Shown here: positions 16,601 through 25,328 of the stretch, one piece after another
Position numbering within the stretch: the first letter of the stretch is position 1
How the letters are laid out: each line of letters begins with the position of its first letter
IMG/VR virus record: IMGVR_UViG_3300009514_000021
Span: 1-64,000 of that record
Source of the DNA: a virus
DNA length: 64,000 nucleotides
Direction: 5' to 3' (one strand)
Program-made: the position numbers and the translations under genes
Notes under the pieces: model-generated
The model's input: only the letters and a program-made list of their open reading frames with translations
Databases searched by the model: none
Told to the model about the DNA's origin: nothing

Positions 16601-19600
16601 GGCTCAAGATCACCCGTGGGGACGCGGCGGGCTCGTATGTGCTGACCGAGGTTGTGAGCGCTACCGAGCTGCGGGTATCGCCGGCCTTCGTCGCCGACGC
16701 CGCCGACAACCCAGTGACCTGGGAGCTGTTCGAGGGGTTCACGACCGACGTCTTCGACCCGGCCATCGTCGCCGACATCACCTTCGATCTGTTCAACCAC
16801 CTGCCCAACGAGCCTTTCGTCATCCGGACGCTCACCCCGCTGGGCACCGTGGACGAGGCCCTTGTGGCGGATCCGGGCGATGCGCTGGAGAACGGACGGT
16901 TCATCCAGGTGCGGTTCGGGCTCGAAGCCCCGACCGACGACAACACGGCCTCGGTGAGCGTGCTCGGCAAGACCGAGTTGGCTACCATCGCCAACGACCT
17001 CATCGTCATCCCGACCGATGAGCCTCGGTTCTCTGAGGCCGCCTTCACTATCCGTCTCGGCCCTGCCACGCTCGTTCCTGTCGGCGTCACCTCTTTCAGC
17101 GCCGACCCTGCGGGGGTCGAGTACCTGTTGGCTGACGGGGTCGACGGGGAGAAAGGGTTGCTCAAGTTCGGGTCCGCGATTCTGTCAGGCTTCGCCAACA
17201 CCAAGGTGTACTTCGCCGAGGAGTTCCTGCCCAGCAGTGTCCTGGCCGCCGGCGCGACGGAGCTGAACCCCGACACCGGAGACCTGTCCCTCTCCGATGC
17301 GGACGTCGCCACCCACGCAGGCAAGACGGCTTACTTTGTCCAACGGATGATCACGGAGAACCGCCTGGACGTGGCGGCCAGTCCCATCGTCGGGACCTTC
17401 TATTTCAACCACCCGATCCAGGTGGACCAGTCGGTCGAGGTCGAATACTTCGAGGCCGACTTGGAGGGCAAGAAAGTCGGCGACCAGATCGTCGAGTTCC
17501 TCTCGGTGTTCATCACCAAGGAAACCGCCGAGCGGGAGTCGGCCACGAGCTACCTGTTCAACGCGTCGCTCAAGACCGTAGACACCCGCATCGAGACCTT
17601 GGTCTACGTCGGGATCTTCCAGCAAAACTTCGGGTCCCAAGATTTCGAGATCGAGTACCTGCCTGACGGCCGCGGCCGCATCAGCTTTTCCAAGAGCTTG
17701 GCCGACTCCGCCGCGGTCACCGTCAGCTACGCCGTTTTCGAGGCCAACGGCGGCGAGCGCGTCTACGAGTCGTCGACCAAGCCCGTGTACCGCCCTCCCT
17801 TCTTCATCAAAGCCGGACTCGACCAGTTCGGTGTCCGCGGGGACCGCCAGGATGAGTTCCAGGTTGGTCAAATGCTCCGCATCGGCGAGAGCTGCTTCTA
17901 CATCCGGAAGATCACCTATTTCACCGACGAGGACATCACCGCCCTGGGCATCTTCCCCTCGACCTCGGGCGAGGAGGGCAGTAGGGCTCCGGCCAATGAC
18001 ATCCTGAGCCTCATCACCACGACCCCGATCACCTCGACTGTGGATCCCGACGGGGCTCTCCCCGTCGACGTCCCCGAGGCCCCCGCAGGGTTCATGCAGA
18101 CGGTGCCCATCGCCGACGCTCCCTTCGAGCCAGTCGTGCGAGGTCAGACCAGCATCACCTTCTTGGCGGATCTGACTGGGGTCGCCGTGCCGGGCCACAT
18201 CCTCGAGGTGGGCGGGCGCCCCTTCACCATCGCCGACCTCGCGCTGTCCGAGGACGGCACGCGCACCAAGGTCTCGTTGACGGCGCCGTTCAAGGAGGGC
18301 ATCAACGTCAACACCGACCCCACCGTGAAGGTGTCCATCCGTCCGGTCTACCCGCCGGGCACGCGGACGTTCCTCGGGGTGGGTCCGGTGGTCGCTTCAG
18401 AGCCTTTGGAGCTGGTGCGGTACACCGATGGCCAGCCCGGGCGAACCCTGATTCGAGGTGTCGAGTACGACCTCGAACCTGACACCGGCATCGTGACGCT
18501 CCTCGACCCCGGGGCTGAGCCGTTGGCCGCCGGGGAGCAGCTGTACCTGGCCTACACCAAGCTGCGGACACTCGAGCCTTTCGTGCAGCAGGGGATCCTG
18601 ACGTTCCCCAGGTACACCGCCACGTACCTCTACAACACCATCCCGTCGGACGACAACGGGCTCCTGGGCGGCCTCCTCACGACGACCTATACGTTCTCGA
18701 CCCCCGACGCCTTCTATTTCAGGACGGTGCCGTTGAGGAGTTTCCTGGGTGAGGTGGTAGAGAGGGCCCAGCAGGACCTGCAAGCCAGCAACCCGGCGGC
18801 CGGTCCTCTGACGACAGCTGTGCCGGCGACCGACAACTGGGACCAGGGCAGGTTGGCCATCCAGTCTGAGCGACGGAACCTGGTGGACTTCGACCGCGCT
18901 GCGCGCGTGTTCGTCGACTTCTACAACCAGGTCATCAACGGTTTCGAGCAGATGCTCGAGACCATGTCCGGAGGTCTCATCGGGGACCGGGATGGGAAGT
19001 TTCGGTTCGAGGTTGGTCGGGGCCTCGAGTACCCGCCACCAGGCTACGAGGACGCCATCACCGGGGAGCTGAACCCGCGCAACGTTTTCGCCGATGTCTT
19101 CACGTCCAAGAACACCCGAATCGACGTCTTCTTGACGACCGACCCGATCGTGCGCCCGCCAGGTGCCCGCCTCATCGGTGGTGAAATTGACGGGGTCTTC
19201 CCAGGGTCACCGGAGATCGCCGACCTCATCGAGGAGCAGAGCGCCTTCGTCCGCAACGACGTCGATGACCTCGTGATGACCAGCCTCAAAGCTCTCAAGG
19301 GGAAGATCGACCCGGACACCCTGACGCGCGGCCTCATCGCTTCTGGGCTCTACCAGCGTCTTGCTGAGCCCTCGTTCCTGAGTCGGCTCTTCCCGCTCAT
19401 CGCTCGTGTCTTCTTTCAGACCTATCCCGGCATCGGGGCCGACCTTCTCGGCGGCGACCCCGGTCGCTACAGCTACCAGACGTCTGACCCGATCACGGGT
19501 CAGACCGTGTCGACCTACAACACGGTCATCGCCAAGCTCGGCAACCCGGTCCTCGGCGAGTTGGACAACGTCATCGAGGGCTCCCTCGAGAAGCGCTTCC

Positions 19601-22600
19601 CCCGCGCTCGTATCTGGAAGTACGAGCCCCTGGGGTTCCCGGAGATGGACGACCTCCTGACGGCGGCCGGCCTCCCGACGTTCAGCGCGACACCGCGTCC
19701 AGCTGTCATCGCCACTCCACTGCTCCTACGGGACTTCCCTATTGACCCTGAAAGGGGAGGGCCCGACGTCGACCAGCTCGTGAGTCAAGGAGGCCTATTC
19801 TCGGACCTCGAGCTGGGCGACGTCACTTTCGTCATGCCGCCTTGGGAACCTGGTCAGCAGATCGCCTGGGGAGTCCCGACGGGCGAGATCCATGCAGCTT
19901 TCCACCTGGAGTCCGATGACACCCTGACGGGCGTATTCATCGACGAGGTGTTGCTCGGCTGCATTCTCACCTTCCGTACTGAGGACCCCGCAGCTTCGCC
20001 GGATCCAGGGTTCCCCATCACCGACGGTGACCGCCTCCTCGTCGACATCGGCAACGAACTGGCGAACCCATCGGCCGAGGACTTCCCCCTCGAGCAGGGA
20101 GCCACCATCTTTGGTGTCCCTACGATCGACGCCAAGGTCACCCCTTCAGACCCGCCGACCAAGGACGACCTGGTCGCAGCCACCAAGGGCATCCAGAACT
20201 TCCGGACTGGGTTCGACCTCTCCATCAAAGGCGACGGGACTGTGGTGGATCTGTCGTGGCCGGCCGAAGAGGACCCGGCTTACCCCGTCCAGGAGCTGCG
20301 AGGACAGAACCCACCTGACCCGCTCGAGTCCCTCCAAGGGGTTGCGCAGTTTCTGCGCGGGGACCTCAGCCCTCTGCGGATCCCCGCGCTCACTGGTGAC
20401 GAGCGCGACGACTCGGGCGACCAGCAGATCCCGTTCTTGGCTACTCAGAACACCGAGCTGGACCGCTTTGGCGAGGCAGCGGTGGGTCTCGCCAAACCCA
20501 TGGAGGTCACCGACGACCTCGGCAACTATGTGTACCCCGACGAGTTCATCGGCAACGACGGCGAGATCCGCGGGGACTTCGTAGCCAACGGGGCCACGTA
20601 CAAGGAGCCAGCGGCTCTGAACACATCCCTCGACGTGCACCCCGTCGCCAACAGCGGGTTGTCCCCTGGTGTGGGCGATCTCGAGTCTTACGACCTCCTG
20701 CTTGTCGAAGTCGATGATGCTGAGGACCGTATCGTGGTCGGCAGCCAGGGGCTTCTGTCTGTGGGGCGCGCCGAGACCTCTCTGGTCAGCGGGTCGGATT
20801 ACCAGAGCGTCATCGAGCCGCCGCGGTTCGTCACGCAAAGCAACGCGGGCACGCCCATCCGGTATCGGTTCAACAACGCCATCGTGTTCACCACGCCGGG
20901 CGCCGCATACCCACCGGATCCCCAGGTCGGACCGACCCCTGCGGGAGTCCGCATCATCGAGGACACCGTCACCGGCGTCACTGCGCTTGAGTTCGATGAC
21001 CTCTCTGGGTCGCTGGCCCTCAACGACGGCGTCACGGCCGGAGGTGGTGTAGGCAACCTCAACCACCTGTGGTCCGCGGTCGGGGCCAAGTTCTACAACA
21101 AGATCACCATCGAGCTGTTCGCCCGTACCGACCCCAACATCACCACGGCTCTCGCCCCTGGTGCTCTCCCCACACCTGGGCTCCCTGTTCTGACCATCGT
21201 CATCCAGGGGACCACGGTCACGGCAACCGAGCACCAAGGCAACCCTCTGCCGCCGCCGGGGCCTGTGACCAGCGTGGTTTTCGGCACCGACTCCCCCTTC
21301 ACGCCGCTGCCGGTCGACAACAACCAGATCCGCATCACCCACGGTCCGGGGTCATGGCTCTTCGCCGGCGCGGTGCCTCCGGAGACCGACTGGTTCCTGC
21401 CGCACACGGTCGGGGTGACCAACGACAGCATCTACGGCTACGAGTTCTCCATCTCGATCGACACGTACAACTTCGACGTGCCGGTCCTTCCTGGACCCTC
21501 GTTCAAGGGCGAGTCTACCACCGCGTACATCGACCCCGACCGGCTCACCTTCCACGAGCTGTTCGACATGCGACACATCAAGGCGCGGGGATACACCCAT
21601 CCGCTTTCGGCGCACGTACTCGAGGGCCAGCTGTCCGTCTTCGAAGTCACCGTGGCGGACCCCAGCGGCGCCGGTGGGTTCGAATCCAACGTCAACCGGT
21701 TCACCAACGGTTTCTCCGGTCTGCACCCAGATGGCTCTCCCGACCCCGACCCTTACACCTTCCTGACCCGGTCGATCACCGCATCCGACCCCGGGTCCTA
21801 CCTGGCCAACTCCCCCGCCGGTGGCACCTGGGCACCTGAACCCACAGGCGGAACCATCCGGGTCATGGGTTGGGAGGGGTACCTCAACACTCCGGTTCTG
21901 ACCGGTGGCGCGGCTGTGCCGGACGCAGTCAAGTTCACCGCCATCCCGTCGTCGCTCCGAGGGCCCGACGCGACCGACCCTATCTGCACAGGCAGAGGCC
22001 TCACCGAGTCTATCGACAACACCTCGGTCACGGCAGCTGTTGCTGCTCTGGGCTCGACCGATGCGGACAACAGGCTGCTTGACATCTCGATCATCGACGG
22101 GGCCATCAGCGACATCGAGAAGGGCGACATCCTCATCATCCGGGAATCGGATGACGCGGGGTTTGCCGCCACGACCAAGGCCGGCACCTACCTGGTGAGA
22201 CTCCCCGTCGAGCCCGATGCCTTGGGTGGCCTTTGGCGCACAACGAGTGGCTTGACTGCTGCTGACCAGATCGGCGCGTGGGACGGCTGGATCCCCTCCC
22301 CGGGGTACCCCAGGCTCCTCAGCCTGACCCTCGGCGGCCCCGGCGCGTTTGAGGTCACCGACCTGGCGGGCTTCCCTCTGGCGCCAACTGTCGGAGCCCC
22401 CGCGACACCTTCGGGGTTCCCGGCGTCGGGCCGGGTCTACGTGGTCAGGGATGTCCTGGACCTGCACTCGACCGACCTCGAGGAGTTCCGTACTGCTGTC
22501 GTCAGCGTGGCCTACACCAGCATCGACACCAGCGGCGCCAACCCGGTCTTCACAGGCCTGTCCGATTACAAGGACGCGACCGACAGTGTCATCAGTGCTC

Positions 22601-25095
22601 TCGAGTTCGAGGACCTGGTCGTAGGCCCCAGCGCGCCGAGCAATGGATATCAGGTTGCGGGGATGCACTACTTCCCCATCGCCATCCCGCCTACCACCGT
22701 CACCGGGTTCGAAGCCGACATCGGGGCTGGCGTTGTGCCACCGCTGGGGATGCGGTGGGTCACCCTTTCGGGCCAAGGCGATAGTGAAGTGTTCGAGGGC
22801 GACGGTGGCGCCGGCTCCGGCAAAATCGTCAACAGCGGCTCCCCAGGTGCCGGAGAGATGGGGGTCATCGAGGACCCACCGCTCCCGTCTACGGATTTCC
22901 AGGCAGAGGATGCGACCGTGTTCTCGGGAGTCCCAGGACGGCTCGACACGTCGGCTCTGACAGACGCCCAGTGGGACCTCATCAACAACCCGTCGACCTC
23001 ACCTTCCCCGGGCACCTCAGACCTCCGCGCGATGCTCCCCCGCGGCTACTTCTTCCTCACCAACTCGAAGTCCGGACACCCCATGGAGGGTGAGCTGGGG
23101 TTCTACGCTCAGGCGGGCATCTTCCTCGAGCCGAGCTTCCCCCGTCCGGTTCTCGACCTCGACCCATCTGCGGCGCCCCTGAACCACCCCCGCGTCGTGG
23201 ACAGCGACCACAGCCTGTTGGCCAGCATCGAGATCGGGATGCGCAACATGGAAACGCTCCTGGGCATCGACCTCGACGGCGCGGGGGCGAACACGGTCAC
23301 CGCACCTACGGATCCGGAGCGGGTCAATTTCGAGGTGCGCCGCATCCGACGGTTTCACGACGTCCAGGAGATCGTCGGTCAGCAGATCGAACCTCTCCGG
23401 TACGCCTACGAGATCCGCCGGGGACGCATTACCGGCTACGACGCGTCAGCCCGTACGCTCGAGGCCGTCGGCTTCAGCATGACCTACAACGCTGACGTCC
23501 CTTCCGCTCCTTTGGCGGCCGATGTATGGAACGACGGGCAGACCTACACAGGGACCAACCTGGGGGACTTCTCCGACGAGGACGTCAACGTCAAGCCGGG
23601 AGACCTGGTCCGAGTCCTCGACGAGAACGGAGACGTGGTCGACCAGGCGACCATCCTCCGGTACGAGCTGAGTCTCTTCGGTCCCCCGGATCCCGGCCTC
23701 ATCCAGCTGGCGCCTCCAGGTCTCATCGCACTGCCGCCTGGGGACTACACCGCCGACGGGGGTATGCGTTTCGAGGTGTACCTGCGCCAGCCTGTTGTGC
23801 CTCTGGAGCAGTCGCACGAGCAGCTCCTGGGCCTCATGACCGACCGGGTCGTCCATCAGACCCGGGCCGACTACACGGCTTTGGAGGGCGGGTACGTGCC
23901 GTCCATCGCGGCGCCGGCGGAGTACCCCGACAACGTCAACAAGCTGCACGACGACCTCAACGCCTCGGGGGCCACGGCGGCGGAGACCTTTGCGGGCCTG
24001 GGGGTTCGTGAAGGCGACATCGTCATCGTCGACCCGGCGCCCACGCTTCCGCAGTCGGGCGGCCTCCCGGTTGTGCCCGAGAAGGGTGCGCGTCCTCGAG
24101 GAGACGCCGGCATCTCCGATCGCCCTGCCTCCCACATCACCGGCGAGCCGAACCCGCTCGACGACAATCGCGGTTGGTACCGCGTTCTGTCCGTGGAGAC
24201 CGATCCCCTTCCACACCTGGTGGTCTCGGGCTCGACCTCGCTCACCGGCGACCTCACCATCGACGTGGTGTTCCCCGAGGCAGTGTCGGAGCGTGCCACC
24301 CGAGGGTACACGGTCTACCCGACTGTGGGCGCCTCAACCCTCAGCGGAGGCAACGAGGGTCAGATGGACCTGCGGCCGACGGACGTCCCAGACGGGGCAA
24401 CCAACTCGTATCAGGTGGGGTCGACGCGCGAACACTCCATCCGGCCTTTCTCTTACAAGGTCATCCGCCCCTCGAGTCTGTTCGAGGATGAGACCGTCGA
24501 CCTCCTCCTGTCGAGTCGGGAACGCCTCCTGTCGATGCTCGAGCAGCTCAAGGGCCTGCTCCTGGGCACCAAGAGAGGTACCTACTTCGTCTTCCAGAGG
24601 GACAACCACGCCCACGATGTCGGTTCACCCACCGATGAGAGCGTGGGTCTCGGGGTGTTGTCGAACGCGGTCATCGAGGGTTTGGTCGGTCGGGTCAACT
24701 ACTCCCCGTTCGTCAGCGACAGCGACGGCACCTCACTGCTCGACAGGCGGTTCTGGATCCTCGACAACCGCCTGGACACCCTGTCGCCCACCGACCCCGA
24801 CCCTGGCCTGGCGAGCACGATTTCGAGCAAGGTCGCTGGGGTAGGTGACACCCCCTACACGGCCTACAACGACCTGGCGGGATCGCTGGTGAGGCCTGTC
24901 CTTCCGGACCGCATCGACATCGTCCTCGACATCGTCGACCGGTTCCGTCAGCTCCGATTCACCTGGCTGACCTACCGCACCCACCGCGTGCTGGGAACCC
25001 TGGCTGGGATAGAGAGGTTTGATGCAGAAATAGAAGCACGCCTCGAGGCTCAGAGGCAGCAGCTGTTGCAGAATGAGTCCGCAGGAGATGTCTGA
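13654..25095 (+). CDS. Giant 3813-residue baseplate/tail structural protein, unknown family
   Basis: One frame stays open for 11.4 kb from a GTG that abuts the preceding stop. Most of the protein is beta-rich with Asp/Gly/Pro turns. A short module recurs with a pattern like TNGILQFNP...AGQTVWYSYL, with copies near residues 350, 440, 1155, 1205, 1330 and 1605. A G-x-L-x-x-G-x-AGSY module lies at about 967-1013. A helical section lies at about 1695-1885, a lectin-like beta segment near 2480, and a helical, charged C-terminus at 3750-3813. There is no signal peptide, transmembrane segment or enzyme motif. Both flanks are baseplate genes, so it is very probably a virion protein, perhaps a scaffold linking wedge and fibres. 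The function is not recognised. Confidence 0.7.
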   Translation: MSFDFSGYVLRGVRISPTNAVVSAEPSNGVVRDIRAVPGAYALSGEAPDLVEAAADQYRASILNNAVESTTEYLLWAANSAQLAVVDDPTWLLSEGSGRIPLGTLTVTDLTPDNLPAGEPPPKKYGTFPDGSARVVVTDNGLRSIANIAAVVVARGDVDDYDDDGWVDPDDVGLGRLGSNPYYVIESAAIDQDADAGIVRLTDAQLTTLDGGLSNQRGDEVIEVRYTLSAARFWWSRNDRHKTRFGWDGRTQKWAPLKGGAPKDLGALDFESTHRVTPVPTGLPVGTTLPGSEADPDSFAMIRLGTSPGASSFPVAADGAFTGIKVKFDSDLEGGFDFTKDPLIAGVLGRTNGILQFNPNFIATQAGQTVWYSYLSFEEDSDGRVGLLLDAKEEPLFIAPIPGPTDHPFIHIGSRRHLTVQLADTDAELAGATIQEGEVGVSLSTGQLKFSSVDLDKADPSTTGFSPQYLGTGVNYAGVALNRVPQPTRKAVQLVDDTGTPVDVTVDNDLYVPDLVYLPEEFALDDPVRGLGISGVLDVPDGTGSIPILPGTPAPVRPGGESDTDPQRGRIRQVEDGVSDTILFARPKVIETLNIVDREVDLPTLPFKVPQGTAYIAKERGPGGSRVVFSSKDRGEFVGGPAFFLQANLTPSTYTTRARLLSRVRDIFIFEGGEKLRFHIDGTSYTWEADTLLTAIPGRNAYLVEEVADSIDDAITGTGSARVFNGHIALEAGDLDTGEVEIGFATTAGEKDLTGASALGFPPGWRAVGGVVNWLPDAGMSWGLYRSPANLNGEFELSDYNSRARIEELPLGTVQGVPFVFLNPVPLQDVAGLDEDIFFQLTNVIQEGETIEIVNQVLRHFQDIKHEFDIGRFAWLEDGLITQTVERPVLSLGLGNQGVVAESLLGAPGIGGGLAIAETGGSFELQTFGDDFLLPDDGAQGVALLVDRVGRRHTLGARGFFSEGSDEFTDATADFSEAEPGYRLKITRGDAAGSYVLTEVVSATELRVSPAFVADAADNPVTWELFEGFTTDVFDPAIVADITFDLFNHLPNEPFVIRTLTPLGTVDEALVADPGDALENGRFIQVRFGLEAPTDDNTASVSVLGKTELATIANDLIVIPTDEPRFSEAAFTIRLGPATLVPVGVTSFSADPAGVEYLLADGVDGEKGLLKFGSAILSGFANTKVYFAEEFLPSSVLAAGATELNPDTGDLSLSDADVATHAGKTAYFVQRMITENRLDVAASPIVGTFYFNHPIQVDQSVEVEYFEADLEGKKVGDQIVEFLSVFITKETAERESATSYLFNASLKTVDTRIETLVYVGIFQQNFGSQDFEIEYLPDGRGRISFSKSLADSAAVTVSYAVFEANGGERVYESSTKPVYRPPFFIKAGLDQFGVRGDRQDEFQVGQMLRIGESCFYIRKITYFTDEDITALGIFPSTSGEEGSRAPANDILSLITTTPITSTVDPDGALPVDVPEAPAGFMQTVPIADAPFEPVVRGQTSITFLADLTGVAVPGHILEVGGRPFTIADLALSEDGTRTKVSLTAPFKEGINVNTDPTVKVSIRPVYPPGTRTFLGVGPVVASEPLELVRYTDGQPGRTLIRGVEYDLEPDTGIVTLLDPGAEPLAAGEQLYLAYTKLRTLEPFVQQGILTFPRYTATYLYNTIPSDDNGLLGGLLTTTYTFSTPDAFYFRTVPLRSFLGEVVERAQQDLQASNPAAGPLTTAVPATDNWDQGRLAIQSERRNLVDFDRAARVFVDFYNQVINGFEQMLETMSGGLIGDRDGKFRFEVGRGLEYPPPGYEDAITGELNPRNVFADVFTSKNTRIDVFLTTDPIVRPPGARLIGGEIDGVFPGSPEIADLIEEQSAFVRNDVDDLVMTSLKALKGKIDPDTLTRGLIASGLYQRLAEPSFLSRLFPLIARVFFQTYPGIGADLLGGDPGRYSYQTSDPITGQTVSTYNTVIAKLGNPVLGELDNVIEGSLEKRFPRARIWKYEPLGFPEMDDLLTAAGLPTFSATPRPAVIATPLLLRDFPIDPERGGPDVDQLVSQGGLFSDLELGDVTFVMPPWEPGQQIAWGVPTGEIHAAFHLESDDTLTGVFIDEVLLGCILTFRTEDPAASPDPGFPITDGDRLLVDIGNELANPSAEDFPLEQGATIFGVPTIDAKVTPSDPPTKDDLVAATKGIQNFRTGFDLSIKGDGTVVDLSWPAEEDPAYPVQELRGQNPPDPLESLQGVAQFLRGDLSPLRIPALTGDERDDSGDQQIPFLATQNTELDRFGEAAVGLAKPMEVTDDLGNYVYPDEFIGNDGEIRGDFVANGATYKEPAALNTSLDVHPVANSGLSPGVGDLESYDLLLVEVDDAEDRIVVGSQGLLSVGRAETSLVSGSDYQSVIEPPRFVTQSNAGTPIRYRFNNAIVFTTPGAAYPPDPQVGPTPAGVRIIEDTVTGVTALEFDDLSGSLALNDGVTAGGGVGNLNHLWSAVGAKFYNKITIELFARTDPNITTALAPGALPTPGLPVLTIVIQGTTVTATEHQGNPLPPPGPVTSVVFGTDSPFTPLPVDNNQIRITHGPGSWLFAGAVPPETDWFLPHTVGVTNDSIYGYEFSISIDTYNFDVPVLPGPSFKGESTTAYIDPDRLTFHELFDMRHIKARGYTHPLSAHVLEGQLSVFEVTVADPSGAGGFESNVNRFTNGFSGLHPDGSPDPDPYTFLTRSITASDPGSYLANSPAGGTWAPEPTGGTIRVMGWEGYLNTPVLTGGAAVPDAVKFTAIPSSLRGPDATDPICTGRGLTESIDNTSVTAAVAALGSTDADNRLLDISIIDGAISDIEKGDILIIRESDDAGFAATTKAGTYLVRLPVEPDALGGLWRTTSGLTAADQIGAWDGWIPSPGYPRLLSLTLGGPGAFEVTDLAGFPLAPTVGAPATPSGFPASGRVYVVRDVLDLHSTDLEEFRTAVVSVAYTSIDTSGANPVFTGLSDYKDATDSVISALEFEDLVVGPSAPSNGYQVAGMHYFPIAIPPTTVTGFEADIGAGVVPPLGMRWVTLSGQGDSEVFEGDGGAGSGKIVNSGSPGAGEMGVIEDPPLPSTDFQAEDATVFSGVPGRLDTSALTDAQWDLINNPSTSPSPGTSDLRAMLPRGYFFLTNSKSGHPMEGELGFYAQAGIFLEPSFPRPVLDLDPSAAPLNHPRVVDSDHSLLASIEIGMRNMETLLGIDLDGAGANTVTAPTDPERVNFEVRRIRRFHDVQEIVGQQIEPLRYAYEIRRGRITGYDASARTLEAVGFSMTYNADVPSAPLAADVWNDGQTYTGTNLGDFSDEDVNVKPGDLVRVLDENGDVVDQATILRYELSLFGPPDPGLIQLAPPGLIALPPGDYTADGGMRFEVYLRQPVVPLEQSHEQLLGLMTDRVVHQTRADYTALEGGYVPSIAAPAEYPDNVNKLHDDLNASGATAAETFAGLGVREGDIVIVDPAPTLPQSGGLPVVPEKGARPRGDAGISDRPASHITGEPNPLDDNRGWYRVLSVETDPLPHLVVSGSTSLTGDLTIDVVFPEAVSERATRGYTVYPTVGASTLSGGNEGQMDLRPTDVPDGATNSYQVGSTREHSIRPFSYKVIRPSSLFEDETVDLLLSSRERLLSMLEQLKGLLLGTKRGTYFVFQRDNHAHDVGSPTDESVGLGVLSNAVIEGLVGRVNYSPFVSDSDGTSLLDRRFWILDNRLDTLSPTDPDPGLASTISSKVAGVGDTPYTAYNDLAGSLVRPVLPDRIDIVLDIVDRFRQLRFTWLTYRTHRVLGTLAGIERFDAEIEARLEAQRQQLLQNESAGDV

Positions 25096-25328
25096 TGACA
25101 ACGCGAACCCCTGAAGACCTTCTGAAGGCCCTCAAAGCCATGGGCATCGACCCCGGCGATTGGGTCGAGGCCGGCGGCAAGGTGATGGAGCCACCGTTCA
25201 TTCAGCGGCAGAAGGGGCACCTGTTGAAGTTCAAGGAGATCCTCGAACAGCAGGTGGCCGACGACCAGGAGGCTCTCGCCAAGCTCCACCAGAAGAAGAG
25301 CCGACTCCTTCACGGCGGAGGTAGCTGA
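25095..25328 (+). CDS. Small helical protein (77 aa), unknown
   Basis: The ATG overlaps the stop of the giant gene by one base, and GGAG at 25083-25086 gives good spacing. The gene ends overlapping the next ATG by one base, so translation is probably coupled on both sides. The protein is charged and helical, with a predicted coiled-coil-like second half (LLKFKEILEQQVADDQEALA) and a short Gly-rich end. The family is not recognised. Its place between two large virion proteins suggests a small linker or assembly chaperone; this is inference. Confidence 0.6.
   Translation: MTTRTPEDLLKALKAMGIDPGDWVEAGGKVMEPPFIQRQKGHLLKFKEILEQQVADDQEALAKLHQKKSRLLHGGGS

Noticed and set aside
15388-16800. 470-codon antisense open frame inside the giant gene
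   Set aside because: Composition is typical of a reverse-strand shadow, there is no ribosome site and it is fully contained in a coding + frame.
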